Positions 1 to 10,965 of a DNA stretch of 44,125 nt are shown here, in pieces. The notes under the pieces were generated by a model that was not told where the DNA came from, made no database searches, and saw nothing but the letters and a program-made list of their open reading frames with translations. Every line of letters begins with the position of its first letter. Within the stretch, counting starts at the first letter, position 1. The translations under genes were made by a program, and so were the position numbers. The stretch lies in contig CAMCDL010000002.1 of assembly GCA_945873565.1 (NCBI GenBank), positions 1-44,125 of the forward strand, read 5' to 3'. Source of the stretch: an uncultured Selenomonadaceae bacterium. Its GTDB lineage: Bacteria > Bacillota > Negativicutes > Selenomonadales > Selenomonadaceae.

Positions 1-1
1 A

Positions 2-211
2 GCCACTCCTACTAAATCACTTTCATTGAATGATGGCGACGCAATCTGCATTATTGATGTTGCAATGTTTGTCATTCGCGCAAAGATGGATAATCGTACC
101 GTAAAAAAAACTTTAACTATTCCGTGGCATCTTAACGAATTAGCTGAAGCAAAACGTATAAATTTTTCCCGTGTCCTGCGTGAAGCATTGCAAGCCAAGC
201 TTAGTTTATAA
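2..211 (+). CDS. HicB-family (RHH) antitoxin C-terminal fragment, truncated at window edge
   Basis: Frame is open from base 2 (ATPTKSLSLNDGDAICII...VKKTLTIPWHLNELAEAKRINFSRVLREALQAKLSL*); C-terminus resembles the HicB ribbon-helix-helix segment. Confidence 0.65.
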   Translation, partial: ATPTKSLSLNDGDAICIIDVAMFVIRAKMDNRTVKKTLTIPWHLNELAEAKRINFSRVLREALQAKLSL

Positions 212-288
212 ACGAATGGGCAACGTATTGATTGATGCAAAACGCACTGTGCAAGGAATTGAACATCACCTATTCTTGATTGTTACTT

Positions 289-317
289 AAAAAGCCGCCC
301 GGCATGGGTGGCTTTTT
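289..317. terminator. Bidirectional intrinsic terminator between hicB-like fragment and rmlA
   Basis: aaaaagccgccc-ggcat-gggtggcttttt inverted repeat with A/T tracts on both sides. Confidence 0.8.
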
Positions 318-361
318 AAAAAATATACATCTTATAACATTTAGTTTCCACAGCACCTTTT

Positions 362-1240
362 TTAGAATTCCTCATTTACCATTGCCATGAGATATTGACC
401 ATATTCATTTTTCATAAGAGGCTCTGCCAGCTTCATTACCTTCTCCTTGCTTATAAAGCCATTCTTATAAGCGATTTCCTCAAGACAAGCTATTTTCAAG
501 CCCTGACGATCCTGAATGGTCTGGACAAAGGCCGCTGCCTGCATAAGCGAGTCATGGGTTCCTGTATCCAGCCAAGCAAACCCGTTTTTCATACGTTCTA
601 CATGAAGCTTCTTCTTTTGCAGATAGATGTTGTTTACATCTGTTATTTCCAGTTCGCCACGATCAGAAGGCTTTATGGTTTTTGCAACCTCTACAATATC
701 CTTATCATAGAAGTATAATCCTGTAACGGCATAATTGGATTTAGGTTTTTTAGGCTTTTCTTCAAGGCTTATTGCATTGCCTTCTGAATCAAATTCTACT
801 ACACCATATCGCTCAGGATCCCTGACATAATACGCAAAAACAGTCGCACCGTCATCATTCTGGGCTGCTCGCCTCATCATATCTGAAAAGGCACTGCCAT
901 AAAATATGTTGTCACCCAATACCAGTGCACAGCCTTCTCCATTTATAAACTCTTCACCAATAATAAAGGCCTGCGCTAAGCCGTCAGGACTTGGCTGTAC
1001 AGCATATGATATGCTGATACCCCACTGACTGCCATCACCCAGAAGCTTTTTAAAGTTTTCATTATCCTCCGGAGTAGTTATTATAAGAATATCATTGATT
1101 CCTGCCAGCATCAGGGTGCTTAAAGGGTAGTATATCATCGGCTTATCATATATTGGCATGAGCTGCTTGCTGACTACCTTTGTCAGAGGATAAAGTCTTG
1201 TACCAGAACCGCCTGCCAGAATTATTCCTTTCCGTATCAA
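362..1240 (-). CDS. rmlA: Glucose-1-phosphate thymidylyltransferase
   Basis: [45 protein letters not shown] is the RmlA signature; TTG start at 1240 with upstream gggagag fits better than the ORF-track ATG at 1264. Confidence 0.93.
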   Translation of the reverse strand: MIRKGIILAGGSGTRLYPLTKVVSKQLMPIYDKPMIYYPLSTLMLAGINDILIITTPEDNENFKKLLGDGSQWGISISYAVQPSPDGLAQAFIIGEEFINGEGCALVLGDNIFYGSAFSDMMRRAAQNDDGATVFAYYVRDPERYGVVEFDSEGNAISLEEKPKKPKSNYAVTGLYFYDKDIVEVAKTIKPSDRGELEITDVNNIYLQKKKLHVERMKNGFAWLDTGTHDSLMQAAAFVQTIQDRQGLKIACLEEIAYKNGFISKEKVMKLAEPLMKNEYGQYLMAMVNEEF

Positions 1241-1310
1241 ATAACCACTCTCCCATAAGAACACTTATAAGCTTTTCATGCTTTAGCTGATGCTAACAGA
1301 AATCAGCAAA

Positions 1311-2981
1311 TTACTTAAAGTCAACAAATTCGTTAATTTTAGCTCCGCCCTTAATCATTGGTTCTACGAAGCTTCTGTGAATATCCATAACAATGACATG
1401 AGGCTTGTTTTCAGTCATAGCCCTAAGGAAGCTTTCTGCAAAGCCTTCTGGAGTATCAACACGGTCTGCCTCTATTCCGAAGCTTCTTGCATATGCAGCA
1501 TAATCCATTGGGTAGTCAAGCTCACAGGCAATATAACGCTCCTTATAGTTTACCTTCTGAAGCTGCCTTATCATACCCAAGCTGGAATTGTTAACTATAA
1601 TGGAAATTATAGGCAAATTAAGCCTTGCAATAGTGTAATACTCATTTCCTGTCATCTTTATGCCGCCGTCGCCAGCAATATGAACCACCCGTCGCTTGCT
1701 GCCTTCTGCCAGATATGCACACTGGGCTCCCATAGCAGCTGGCAGGCCGAAACCCATGGTGCCAAGGCCGCCAGATGTGAACCATGTACGAGGTTCTTCA
1801 ACTCTCAAATGAAGCGCACACCACATCTGATGCTGCCCAACATCTGTAGCAAAAGCAAATTCCTTGCCTGAAGTTGCCTTAGCTACATGATTCATTGCCC
1901 ATGGCAGTGTCAGACGGGTTACGTTATAATCATAGGCATACTCGCTGCGCCAGCTGTCAATTTTCTTCCACCACTTATCAAGCTTCTGAGTTCTTTCACG
2001 AACCATCAGCATGGACAGTATTTTCTTCATATCGCCTGCAAGACCTATGGAACTGGCGATATTCTTATCAATCTCAGCTGGATCAATGTCTATATGAATA
2101 AACTTTGTATTTGCAGTATACTTATCCAGATTTCCTGTCTGTCTATCTGCAAAACGGCTTCCCAAGGATATTATCAGGTCAGCATTGGCTATAGCATTAT
2201 TAGCCGCTTTACGGCCGTGCATGCCTGCAAATCCCAGCACGTTTTCATGAGAACGAGGTACACCACCGATTCCCATAAGAGTGCAGGCAATTGGCAGATT
2301 AAAATGCTCTGCAAAATCCAGCACCTCTCTGGTTGCACCAGCAGATATTACACCACCACCGCAGATTACTACAGGCTGCTTTGCCTTGCAGATTACCTCA
2401 GCAGCTTCAGCTACACAAATTTTGAAGTCTACATCAGGCTCTTGATGCTCCTTGATTTCCTCCTCAGCTGCCCTGAATGGAGCAGGATTAAGCAGAATAT
2501 CTCTAGGAATATCAATCAGAACAGGACCTGGACGACCGCTCCTTGCAAGCTTAAATGCCTTGCGTATAGTTTCAGCCAGAGTCTTTGGATCCTTTATCTT
2601 ATAATTATGCTTGGTTATAGGCATGGTCACATCAAGGATATCAGTTTCCTGGAAGGAATCCCTGCCAGCCAAGCTTGTATCCACCTGTCCAGTAATGGCT
2701 ACGATGGGAATAGAATCCATAAATGCAGTAGCTATACCAGTAACCAGATTAGTTGCCCCAGGACCAGAGGTAGCAATGCAGACCCCCACCTTGCCGGTTG
2801 CTCTGGCATAGCCATCTGCTGCATGTGCAGCATTCTGCTCATGCGTTACCAAAATCTGATTAATATCATCAATATCATAAAGTGCATCATATAAAGGGAG
2901 AATCATACCCCCCGGATAACCAAAAATTGTATCAACCTGCTGCTCCTGCAGGCACTTTACAACAATTTGAGCGCCATTCAT
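1311..2981 (-). CDS. ilvB: Acetolactate synthase large subunit
   Basis: ThDP enzyme; HEQNAAHAADGYARATGKVGVCIATSGPGATNLVTGIATA; RBS aggagg upstream. Confidence 0.95.
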   Translation of the reverse strand: MNGAQIVVKCLQEQQVDTIFGYPGGMILPLYDALYDIDDINQILVTHEQNAAHAADGYARATGKVGVCIATSGPGATNLVTGIATAFMDSIPIVAITGQVDTSLAGRDSFQETDILDVTMPITKHNYKIKDPKTLAETIRKAFKLARSGRPGPVLIDIPRDILLNPAPFRAAEEEIKEHQEPDVDFKICVAEAAEVICKAKQPVVICGGGVISAGATREVLDFAEHFNLPIACTLMGIGGVPRSHENVLGFAGMHGRKAANNAIANADLIISLGSRFADRQTGNLDKYTANTKFIHIDIDPAEIDKNIASSIGLAGDMKKILSMLMVRERTQKLDKWWKKIDSWRSEYAYDYNVTRLTLPWAMNHVAKATSGKEFAFATDVGQHQMWCALHLRVEEPRTWFTSGGLGTMGFGLPAAMGAQCAYLAEGSKRRVVHIAGDGGIKMTGNEYYTIARLNLPIISIIVNNSSLGMIRQLQKVNYKERYIACELDYPMDYAAYARSFGIEADRVDTPEGFAESFLRAMTENKPHVIVMDIHRSFVEPMIKGGAKINEFVDFK

Positions 2982-3003
2982 CAGAATGCCTCCTGTATGT
3001 TAG

Positions 3004-4071
3004 TTAAAGGCAGTCAATTACAGCCTTGGTCATAGTAGCAGTATCAGCCTTCCTGAAGCCTTCACGCCACAGATCGGCAGTACGCCAGCCCTCCTCAAGA
3101 GCCTTGTCCACTGCTGCCTCAATAGCCTTAGCAGCCTCTTCCTCCTTCAGTGAATAACGCAGAAGCATTGCTGCAGAAAGAATAGTACCAATAGGATTAG
3201 CAATTCCCTTGCCAGCAATATCTGGTGCAGAACCATGAATTGGCTCATACAGGCTGGTCATTTCACCGATTGAAGCTGAAGGCATCATACCAATTGAACC
3301 GCCGATAACTGCTGCCTCATCAGAAAGAATATCACCAAAAAGATTACCAGTAAGTATGACATCAAACTGAGTAGGACGTACAGCCAGCTGCATAGCACAG
3401 TTATCTACATACAGGTTATTCAGCTCTACCTCTGGATAATCCTTAGCCATTTCTGCAACAGTACGGCGCCAGAGCCTTGAGGTAGCAAGAACATTTGCCT
3501 TATCTACGGAAGTGACTTTACCACGACGCAGCTTCGCAGTCTCAAAAGCCAGCTTTGCTATACGGTTAACCTCTGGTACTGAATAGTTTTCAAGATCCCA
3601 AGCACGCTCAGCACCATTGTGCTGCTCAGACTCACACTTTTCGCCAAAGTAAATTCCGCCAACCAGCTCGCGTACAATAACCATGTCAGAACCCTTAACC
3701 AGCTCAGGCTTTAAAGGAGAATACTCTACCAGAGCATCAGCAACCTTTACTGGACGAAGATTTGCATAAAGGCCAAGACCCTTTCTCAGTCCAAGGATTG
3801 CTTTTTCAGGGCGAAGAGCTGGATCAACATTATCCCACTTATCACCACCGACAGCTCCAAACAGAACGCCGTCAGCAGCCTTGCAGGCCTCCAGGGTATC
3901 ATCGGGAAGCGGCACACCAAACTTATCGTAGGCAGTACCACCAGCATCCTTATATTCATATTCAAGTTCAAGGGAGAATTTCTCAGCAGCTTTCTTTAAC
4001 ACCTCAACTGCTGAATCGGTAATCTCCTTGCCTATTCCATCACCAGGAATAACTACTATCTTCTTAGCCAT
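3004..4071 (-). CDS. leuB: 3-isopropylmalate dehydrogenase
   Basis: [21 protein letters not shown] ... [33 protein letters not shown]. Confidence 0.96.
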   Translation of the reverse strand: MAKKIVVIPGDGIGKEITDSAVEVLKKAAEKFSLELEYEYKDAGGTAYDKFGVPLPDDTLEACKAADGVLFGAVGGDKWDNVDPALRPEKAILGLRKGLGLYANLRPVKVADALVEYSPLKPELVKGSDMVIVRELVGGIYFGEKCESEQHNGAERAWDLENYSVPEVNRIAKLAFETAKLRRGKVTSVDKANVLATSRLWRRTVAEMAKDYPEVELNNLYVDNCAMQLAVRPTQFDVILTGNLFGDILSDEAAVIGGSIGMMPSASIGEMTSLYEPIHGSAPDIAGKGIANPIGTILSAAMLLRYSLKEEEAAKAIEAAVDKALEEGWRTADLWREGFRKADTATMTKAVIDCL

Positions 4072-4091
4072 AGCTATCTCCTATACTTATA

Positions 4092-4592
4092 TTATTTACG
4101 ATTTTTGATATAGTTTATAAGTCCGCCAGCCTTGGCAATTTCCTGTACAAAGCCAGGAAGCGGCTGAGCATGGAATACATCACCGGTAGTAAGATTTTCG
4201 ATAGTACCTGTTGCGGTATCTACTCTAAGCTTATCACCATGAGAAATTTTCTCTACATCACTGCCGATTTCCAGAAGAGGAAGACCGATATTTATTCCAT
4301 TTCTATAAAAAATACGGGCAAAATCAGCTGCTATAACCACAGGTACCCCTGCAGCTTTGATAGCAATAGGTGCATGCTCACGGGAAGAGCCGCAACCAAA
4401 ATTTTTGCCTCCAACCATTATATCGCCCTCAACTACATTCTGAGCAAATGGAGCCTCAGTATGCTCATCACTATCCTCCATGCAGTGAGCTGCCAGATCC
4501 TTAGGATCAAAGGAGTTGAGATAACGCGCCGGAATAATTACGTCAGTATCAATATTATCGCCATAGCGCCATACCTTACCTTCATGTGCCAT
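4092..4592 (-). CDS. leuD: 3-isopropylmalate dehydratase small subunit
   Basis: [18 protein letters not shown] ... [23 protein letters not shown]. Confidence 0.96.
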   Translation of the reverse strand: MAHEGKVWRYGDNIDTDVIIPARYLNSFDPKDLAAHCMEDSDEHTEAPFAQNVVEGDIMVGGKNFGCGSSREHAPIAIKAAGVPVVIAADFARIFYRNGINIGLPLLEIGSDVEKISHGDKLRVDTATGTIENLTTGDVFHAQPLPGFVQEIAKAGGLINYIKNRK

Positions 4593-4593
4593 G

Positions 4594-5853
4594 TTACTTT
4601 ACCTCCTCTGGTACTGCTATACGTCCGAGAATTGCGCTGGCTGCTGCCACATAAGGCCCTGCCAGATAAACCTCAGAATCAACATGACCCATGCGGCCAC
4701 GGAAATTTCTATTAGTGGTAGACACTGCCTTTTCACCAGCAGTCATTATGCCCATATGGGCACCAAGGCATGGTCCGCAGGTAGGAGTACTTACTGCACA
4801 GCCAGCATTTATGAAGGTCTCAACATAGCCAGCCTTGATTGCATCCATGTAAACCTGCTGAGAGCCTGGAATAATAATGCAACGGACATCTGGATGAACA
4901 GTATGTCCCTTAAGAACCTCTGCAGCCTGCTGAAGGTCTTCAAGTCGTCCGTTTGTGCAGGAACCGATTACTACCTGATCAATCTTGATTTCACCAATCT
5001 CAGATACTGGATGTGTGTTGCCAGGAAGATGAGGGAATGCTACAACAGGAGTAAGCTCAGAAAGATTAATCTCTACAACCTTCTCATAGCTTGCATCTGC
5101 ATCAGCCTCCACCGGCTCATATGGATAATCTACGCGCTCTGCAACATATTCCTTGCAGATGTCATCGTAAGGGAAAATACCATTTTTACCGCCAGCCTCA
5201 ATTGCCATATTAGCAATAGTCAGACGGTCCGTCATGGTCAGCTCAGCTACGCCCTCACCTGCAAATTCCAAAGACTGATAGAGGGCACCATCAACGCCAA
5301 TCATGCCAATAAGAGTCAGGATAACATCCTTGCCGCAGATATTGACAGGCTTCTTGCCTGTGAGATTAACCTTGATAGTCTTTGGAACCTTGAACCATGC
5401 CTCACCGGTAGCTATGGCAACGCCAAGATCGGTTGAGCCTACACCAGTAGAAAATGCATTTACTGCACCATAGGTACAGGTATGGGAATCTGCGCCGATA
5501 ATGCACATGCCTGGAGCAACAATACCCTTTTCTGGCAGGATAACGTGCTCAATGCCAACCCGGCCAACCTCAAAATAATTCTTGATGTGATGCTTCTTAG
5601 CAAAGTCCCTTACAGTCTTTGCCAGGCCAGCAGCCTTGATATCCTTATTTGGGGTAAAATGGTCAGGCACCAGAGCAACCTTGGTATTATCGAATACTGG
5701 ACGGCCAATCTTCTCAAATTCCTTAATTGCTGGTGGAGCTGTAACATCATTAGCCAATACCATATCCAGCTTACAGGTAATAAGCTGTCCTGGTACTACC
5801 GACTCAAGACCAGCATGCTTTGCCAGTATCTTTTCGGTCATATTCATACCCAT
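4594..5853 (-). CDS. leuC: 3-isopropylmalate dehydratase large subunit
   Basis: [55 protein letters not shown]; start moved to 5853 because ggaggtacttttATG precedes it. Confidence 0.95.
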   Translation of the reverse strand: MGMNMTEKILAKHAGLESVVPGQLITCKLDMVLANDVTAPPAIKEFEKIGRPVFDNTKVALVPDHFTPNKDIKAAGLAKTVRDFAKKHHIKNYFEVGRVGIEHVILPEKGIVAPGMCIIGADSHTCTYGAVNAFSTGVGSTDLGVAIATGEAWFKVPKTIKVNLTGKKPVNICGKDVILTLIGMIGVDGALYQSLEFAGEGVAELTMTDRLTIANMAIEAGGKNGIFPYDDICKEYVAERVDYPYEPVEADADASYEKVVEINLSELTPVVAFPHLPGNTHPVSEIGEIKIDQVVIGSCTNGRLEDLQQAAEVLKGHTVHPDVRCIIIPGSQQVYMDAIKAGYVETFINAGCAVSTPTCGPCLGAHMGIMTAGEKAVSTTNRNFRGRMGHVDSEVYLAGPYVAAASAILGRIAVPEEVK

Positions 5854-5882
5854 AAAAGTACCTCCTAAAATATGCACCAAAT

Positions 5883-5908
5883 CGGAGCTGCCAAAAATGA
5901 CAGCCCCG
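5883..5908 (-). other. Intercistronic RNA hairpin between ilvC and leuC
   Basis: cggagctg..cagccccg, 8-10 bp stem with one or two G-U pairs and A-rich loop; no U-tract. Confidence 0.5.
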
Positions 5909-5957
5909 ACTGTGTTTTAAAGAATATACGTATTGTAAAAAATACTATAAGACTAGA

Positions 5958-6974
5958 TTAGTCCTTGGACAGATCTGCGCCATCCTTCAGCCAGCTCATC
6001 ATGCCACGAAGCTTAGCACCAACCTGCTCGATCTGATGGTCAGCATTGATGCGGCGCATAGCGTAGAAGTTTGCCCAGCCTGCTGCGCGATTTTCAGTGA
6101 GGAACTTGTTTGCAAAGGTACCATCCTGGATTTCCTTCAGTACCTGTTCCATTGCCTTACGGCTGGTCTCACCTACTACACGAGGACCGGAAACATAGTC
6201 ACCATACTCAGCAGTATTGGAGATGGACTTTCTCATCTTAGCCATACCGCCCTCATACATGAGGTCAACGATGAGCTTCATCTCATGGAAGCACTCGAAG
6301 TATGCAATCTCTGGCTGATAGCCAGCAGCTACCAGAGTCTCAAAACCGTTCTTAATCAGGGAGCATACGCCACCGCAGAGAACTGCCTGCTCACCAAAGA
6401 GGTCAGTCTCAGTCTCTTCCTTGAAGGTAGTCTGGATGCAGCCAGCGCGGGTGCCGCCAATGCCACGAGCGTAAGCCAGAGCCAGCTCGAAAGCGTGACC
6501 AGTAGCATCCTGCTGAACTGCAAATACGTCAGGAACACCGCCACCCTCAGTGAAGGTACGGCGAACCAGATGACCAGGGCCCTTTGGAGCAACCATGAAT
6601 ACATCTACGTCTGCAGGTGGGATAATCTGCTGGAAATGAATGTTGAAGCCATGAGCGAATGCCAGAGCAGCGCCGGACTTCAGATTTGGAGCAATCTCCT
6701 TCTTATATACATCTGCCTGCTTCTCATCTGGAATCAGGATCATAACAATATCAGCTGCAGCGGTAGCCTCGCCAACTGGCAGAACCTTCAGGCCCTTGCT
6801 CTCTGCTACTGGCTTGGACTTGGAACCATCATACAGACCTACAATAACATTCAGGCCGCTCTCCTTCAGGTTCAGTGCGTGTGCGTGACCCTGGGAACCA
6901 TAACCGATAATTGCAACGGTCTTGTCCTTAATAACTTCCCAGTTAACGTCCTGATCATAAAAGATTTTTGCCAT
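5958..6974 (-). CDS. ilvC: Ketol-acid reductoisomerase
   Basis: [36 protein letters not shown]; start MAKIFYDQD at 6974 after aggagagag. Confidence 0.96.
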   Translation of the reverse strand: MAKIFYDQDVNWEVIKDKTVAIIGYGSQGHAHALNLKESGLNVIVGLYDGSKSKPVAESKGLKVLPVGEATAAADIVMILIPDEKQADVYKKEIAPNLKSGAALAFAHGFNIHFQQIIPPADVDVFMVAPKGPGHLVRRTFTEGGGVPDVFAVQQDATGHAFELALAYARGIGGTRAGCIQTTFKEETETDLFGEQAVLCGGVCSLIKNGFETLVAAGYQPEIAYFECFHEMKLIVDLMYEGGMAKMRKSISNTAEYGDYVSGPRVVGETSRKAMEQVLKEIQDGTFANKFLTENRAAGWANFYAMRRINADHQIEQVGAKLRGMMSWLKDGADLSKD

Positions 6975-7485
6975 AATACTCTCTCTCCTCACAATGTTCT
7001 TGAATTGTGTGCTCCCCACGCTCAAGGCCGATAAGACCGGTCCTTATTATTTCGAGGATACCATATGGTGAAAGAATCCTGGTGAAGGCCGTAACCTTCT
7101 CATCATCACCGGTAATCTCAAAGATAAGCGTAGTAGGCTGCACATCTATGACTCGAGCCCTGAAGAGCTCTGCCATTTTTAATACATCCAGACGATTTGT
7201 ATCGTCTGCCTTTACCTTGATCATAGTCATGCCACGATATACAGCTGCCCCGTCATCAAGACGCTGCACTGCCTCTACATCAGGCATTTTTTCCAGCTGC
7301 TTCATCATCTGGTTGACGAGATACTCATCACCGTGAACCACAACTGTTATACGCGAAAAGTCTGGTGACTGTGTCACACCTACCGATAAGCTATCGATAT
7401 TAAACTCCCTGCGTGAAAACATGCTGGCAACTCTTACCAGCACGCCAGGCTGATTCTGTACAAATACAGATAAAACGTGTCTCAT
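6955..7485 (-). CDS. ilvN: Acetolactate synthase small subunit
   Basis: ACT domain [39 protein letters not shown] ggaggc; overlaps the ilvC start. Confidence 0.94.
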   Translation of the reverse strand: MRHVLSVFVQNQPGVLVRVASMFSRREFNIDSLSVGVTQSPDFSRITVVVHGDEYLVNQMMKQLEKMPDVEAVQRLDDGAAVYRGMTMIKVKADDTNRLDVLKMAELFRARVIDVQPTTLIFEITGDDEKVTAFTRILSPYGILEIIRTGLIGLERGEHTIQEHCEEREYYGKNLL

Positions 7486-7516
7486 TAGATAAGAGCCTCC
7501 TAGAAAACATAAACTA

Positions 7517-7545
7517 ATTATCGTATCAAAAAGAACATTTGTCAA
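7517..7545 (-). promoter_or_regulatory. Sigma-A type promoter for the ilvN-ilvC-leuCDB-ilvB operon
   Basis: TTGACA (7540-7545) - 17 nt - GATAAT (7517-7522); implies a very short 5' UTR. Confidence 0.75.
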
Positions 7546-7587
7546 TAAAAAATTGTGATTATTTTAAAATTTTAACGAATTAAAACG

Positions 7588-8052
7588 TTACCATGTCAAA
7601 AACGGTTTTTTGATAAGCGAGGAATTAGCATATCTGAAATCCTCGGAGACCTCCTTGCGGGTCCATGATGGCAGTGCAAGGCAGGTTCCTTCTTCAGGAA
7701 TCTCCACCTCAGCTATTACCAGACCTTCATTATCTCCAAAGAATACATCTATTTCCCATATAAACCCGTCATGCATTTCAGTATAGCGTTTTTTCTCTAT
7801 CAGAGGCTTCAGGCAAAGCTCATCCAGAAGCTTGTCTGCCTCGCTGCGGGGAATTTCATATTCCATTTCCAGGCGGCTTATGCCATGATTCTTCCCCTTT
7901 ATGGTCAGGTACCCCTTCTCGCCCTTAGTACGGACCCTAACTGTACGTTCCGGCTCAGCTGAAAGGTACCCCTGGCGTATTTCTACGCCATCACCTGCCG
8001 GCTTCCATAGGCTCATATCCACCAGGAACCGGCGTTCTATTTCCAGGCCCAT
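7588..8052 (-). CDS. CYTH domain protein (triphosphate-tunnel enzyme family)
   Basis: GLEIERRFLVD...IRQGYLSAEPERTVRVRTKGEKGYLTIKGK...EMEYEIP. Confidence 0.88.
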   Translation of the reverse strand: MGLEIERRFLVDMSLWKPAGDGVEIRQGYLSAEPERTVRVRTKGEKGYLTIKGKNHGISRLEMEYEIPRSEADKLLDELCLKPLIEKKRYTEMHDGFIWEIDVFFGDNEGLVIAEVEIPEEGTCLALPSWTRKEVSEDFRYANSSLIKKPFLTW

Positions 8053-8054
8053 TA

Positions 8055-8969
8055 TTATTCACCTATTATACGTACCTCAGGATGCAGGCGTACACCATTT
8101 TTTCTATATACCTCATCCTGAACAGCTTTGATAAGATCAAGAACATCCTTGGCAGTTGCATTACCGGAATTTACCACAAAGCCAGCGTGCTTGGTAGATA
8201 TCTGTGCACCGCCTACTGAAAGGCCTTTCAGGCCAGTCTGATCGATAAGGGTGCCAGCATAATAGCCTTGAGGTCGCTTAAAGGTACTGCCAGCACTTGG
8301 AAGCTCCAGCGGCTGCTTGCTTTCACGGCGCTGATTAAAGTCATCCATCTTAGCCTGTATCTGGTTCTTATCCCCAGTCTGAAGCTCTATGGTAATCTCT
8401 GCAATAGCCTGTCCATTATCCTGGAATACACTATGACGATAGCCAAAATCAAGCTGATCTGCCCCATAGGTCAGCACCTCGCCAGACTGAGTAACCGTCT
8501 TTACCTGGGTAACGATATTTTTCATCTCACCATCATAGGCACCAGCATTCATGAATACTGCACCGCCGAGGCTGCCTGGTATCCCGCAGGCAAATTCCAT
8601 GCCGGACAAGCCGCATTCCTGGGCAAACTGGCATACATGCTTCAGATAAGCACCAGCTCCAGCAATAATCTTATTTCCATCCTGACGTTTATAAGACATA
8701 GGGGCATGGAATTTAACTACAGCTCCCCTGATTCCATTATCAAGGACCAGTACATTAGAGCCATTACCAATAATAGTAAACGGCATATCAAACTCACGGA
8801 TTGTGTTAAAAACTGCTACAGTTTCTTCTATGTTAGCAGGAAAAATCAGATAATCAGCAGGACCGCCTATATTAAAGGTGGTGTGCTTGCTCATAGGCTC
8901 ATTAATGTAGAACTGTTCTGATTTGACTATGTTTCTTATGGCATTAATAAAATTATCATTTAGTGCCAT
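8055..8969 (-). CDS. murB: UDP-N-acetylenolpyruvoylglucosamine reductase
   Basis: TTFNIGGPADYLIFP; IIGNGSNVLVLDNGIRG; GIPGSLGGAVFMNAGAYDGEM; start placed at MALND (ATG 8969) from RBS spacing. Confidence 0.95.
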   Translation of the reverse strand: MALNDNFINAIRNIVKSEQFYINEPMSKHTTFNIGGPADYLIFPANIEETVAVFNTIREFDMPFTIIGNGSNVLVLDNGIRGAVVKFHAPMSYKRQDGNKIIAGAGAYLKHVCQFAQECGLSGMEFACGIPGSLGGAVFMNAGAYDGEMKNIVTQVKTVTQSGEVLTYGADQLDFGYRHSVFQDNGQAIAEITIELQTGDKNQIQAKMDDFNQRRESKQPLELPSAGSTFKRPQGYYAGTLIDQTGLKGLSVGGAQISTKHAGFVVNSGNATAKDVLDLIKAVQDEVYRKNGVRLHPEVRIIGE

Positions 8970-9057
8970 GGTTATCATTCCTCATTAAAAAAATATTACA
9001 CACTTACACGCTCTTTATTATACCGCAATACTGCTATTTATAAAAGGGGCGAATAAC

Positions 9058-9087
9058 AAAAAGTCCCCCGCTATAAAGCGGGGGACT
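9058..9087 (-). terminator. Intrinsic terminator downstream of aspS
   Basis: agtcccccgct-ata-aagcgggggact stem followed on the minus strand by U5. Confidence 0.9.
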
Positions 9088-9123
9088 ATATTTATTGGCT
9101 ATAGGAATGCCTGTCATCAGCTA

Positions 9124-10923
9124 TTACTGTTCAGCAGCCTTCTTCTTTACATGGGTACGGATGGAAAGCTCGCGAAGCTGCTTTTCGTCAACCTCAGACG
9201 GAGCCTGGGACATAACGTCAGATGCACTCTGAGTCTTAGGGAAAGCGATAACATCACGAATTGACTTGCGCTTTGCCATTATCATAATAAGACGGTCAAG
9301 ACCAAATGCCAGGCCACCATGTGGAGGTGCACCGAACTTGAAAGCGTCAAGCATGAAGCCGAACTTGTCATGGGCAGCCTCTGGGGTCAGGCCAATAGCC
9401 TCAAATACCTTCTCCTGCAGATCATTCTGATATATACGCAGGGAACCGCCGCCGATTTCGACGCCGTTGAGTACCATATCGTAAGCAATAGCCTTAACCT
9501 TGCCAGGATCAGTGGTAAGATACTGTATATCCTCATCACGTGGAGCAGTAAATGGATGATGCATAGCCTTCCAGCGCTTATCCTCTTCACTGTACTCAAA
9601 CATAGGGAAGTCAACAACCCAGAGGAAGCTGAGCTTGTCTGGATCAATAAGGCCACGGCGGCGTCCCATCTCCAGACGCAGCTCACCAAGAGCCTGAGCA
9701 ACAACCAGAGGCTTATCAGCAATTACCAGCAGCAGATCGCCAGTTTTTGCACCAGTTGCCTGCTTAATCTGCTCAAAGGTCTCATCAGAATAGAATTTCT
9801 TGAATGGAGATTTAATTCCTTCTTCAGAATACTGAATCCATGCCAGACCCTTTGCACCATAGCCCTGTACATACTGAACCAGTCCATCCAGCTCACGGCG
9901 TGGAATATTGGCATAGCCTTCAACATTGATAACCTTTACCTGTCCGCCAGCCTCAAGTACAGACTTGAACACCTTGAAATCAGAGCCCTTGACATACTCG
10001 GAAATATCCATCAGTTCCATGCCGAAACGAAGATCAGGCTTATCAGAACCGAAGCGTTCCATGGCCTCATCCCAGCTCATACGCTTGAATACATCAGGAA
10101 TCTTAATCCCCAGAGCCTTATCGAATATTTCTCCCATCATGCCTTCCATCATGGTCAGGATAGTTTCCTGATCAATGAATGACATCTCTATATCAAGCTG
10201 AGTAAACTCAGGCTGACGGTCTGCTCTCAGGTCCTCATCACGGAAGCAGCGTACAATCTGGAAATACTTCTCCAGACCGGACAGCATAAGAATCTGCTTA
10301 TAAATCTGTGGAGACTGTGGCAGAGCATAGAACTCGCCTGGATTCAGACGGCTTGGTACCAGGAAGTCACGGGCACCCTCTGGAGTAGACTTGCAGAGCA
10401 TCGGAGTCTCAATTTCCAGGAAGCCATTTCTATCAAAATAGTCACGCATAATCTTGGTTACGCGATGACGGAGCATCAGATTTTTCTGCATCTCTGGACG
10501 GCGAAGGTCAAGATAACGATACTTCAGGCGGAGCATCTCATCTACCTCGATACCATCCTGGATATAGAATGGAGGAGTCTTTGCCTTATTAAGAATACGG
10601 AGCTCCTCAACAGCAATCTCAATCTCACCAGTTGCCATGTGAGGGTTGATGGTCTCAGCATCGCGGGCACCTACCTTGCCGCGGATAGCCAATACAAACT
10701 CATTACGGATAGTTTCTGCCTTATGGAAAGCATCCTCGCCGATAGCGGCTTCATCAATAACTACCTGTACAAGACCGCTTCTATCACGCAGGTCAACAAA
10801 AATCAGTCCGCCATGGTCACGACGTCTGGAAACCCAGCCACAGAGTACAACCTCAGTGTCAACATGATCCTTGCGAAGCTCGCCGCAATGGTGAGTACGC
10901 TTAATTCCTTCTAAAGTATCCAT
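9124..10923 (-). CDS. aspS: Aspartyl-tRNA synthetase
   Basis: RRRDHGGLIFVDLRDRSGLVQVV; RCFRDEDLRADRQPEFTQLDIEMSF; GLAFGLDRLIMIMA. Confidence 0.97.
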   Translation of the reverse strand: MDTLEGIKRTHHCGELRKDHVDTEVVLCGWVSRRRDHGGLIFVDLRDRSGLVQVVIDEAAIGEDAFHKAETIRNEFVLAIRGKVGARDAETINPHMATGEIEIAVEELRILNKAKTPPFYIQDGIEVDEMLRLKYRYLDLRRPEMQKNLMLRHRVTKIMRDYFDRNGFLEIETPMLCKSTPEGARDFLVPSRLNPGEFYALPQSPQIYKQILMLSGLEKYFQIVRCFRDEDLRADRQPEFTQLDIEMSFIDQETILTMMEGMMGEIFDKALGIKIPDVFKRMSWDEAMERFGSDKPDLRFGMELMDISEYVKGSDFKVFKSVLEAGGQVKVINVEGYANIPRRELDGLVQYVQGYGAKGLAWIQYSEEGIKSPFKKFYSDETFEQIKQATGAKTGDLLLVIADKPLVVAQALGELRLEMGRRRGLIDPDKLSFLWVVDFPMFEYSEEDKRWKAMHHPFTAPRDEDIQYLTTDPGKVKAIAYDMVLNGVEIGGGSLRIYQNDLQEKVFEAIGLTPEAAHDKFGFMLDAFKFGAPPHGGLAFGLDRLIMIMAKRKSIRDVIAFPKTQSASDVMSQAPSEVDEKQLRELSIRTHVKKKAAEQ

Positions 10924-10965
10924 TAAAAATTCACCTCAAAATGTAATATCTTAATAAAATGGGTG

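Noticed and set aside
1290-2894. Plus-strand ORFs of 193 and 335 aa opposite ilvB
   Set aside because: Antisense shadow ORFs of a clear ilvB; no recognisable domains, Cys/Ile/Ser-rich composition typical of reverse frames.
4591-5436. Plus-strand 281-aa ORF opposite leuC
   Set aside because: Shadow of a strongly supported leuC; no domain signal.
6036-7034. Plus-strand 332-aa ORF opposite ilvC
   Set aside because: Shadow ORF on the reverse of a highly conserved gene.
7550-7582. TTTTAA-TTCG-TTAAAA hairpin after the CYTH gene as a terminator
   Set aside because: A/T-only short stem without a clear U-tract; too weak to call.
7486-7590. T-box or leader-peptide attenuator for the ilv operon
   Set aside because: Promoter placement leaves a ~25-nt leader; no T-box motif or hairpin/U-tract pair.
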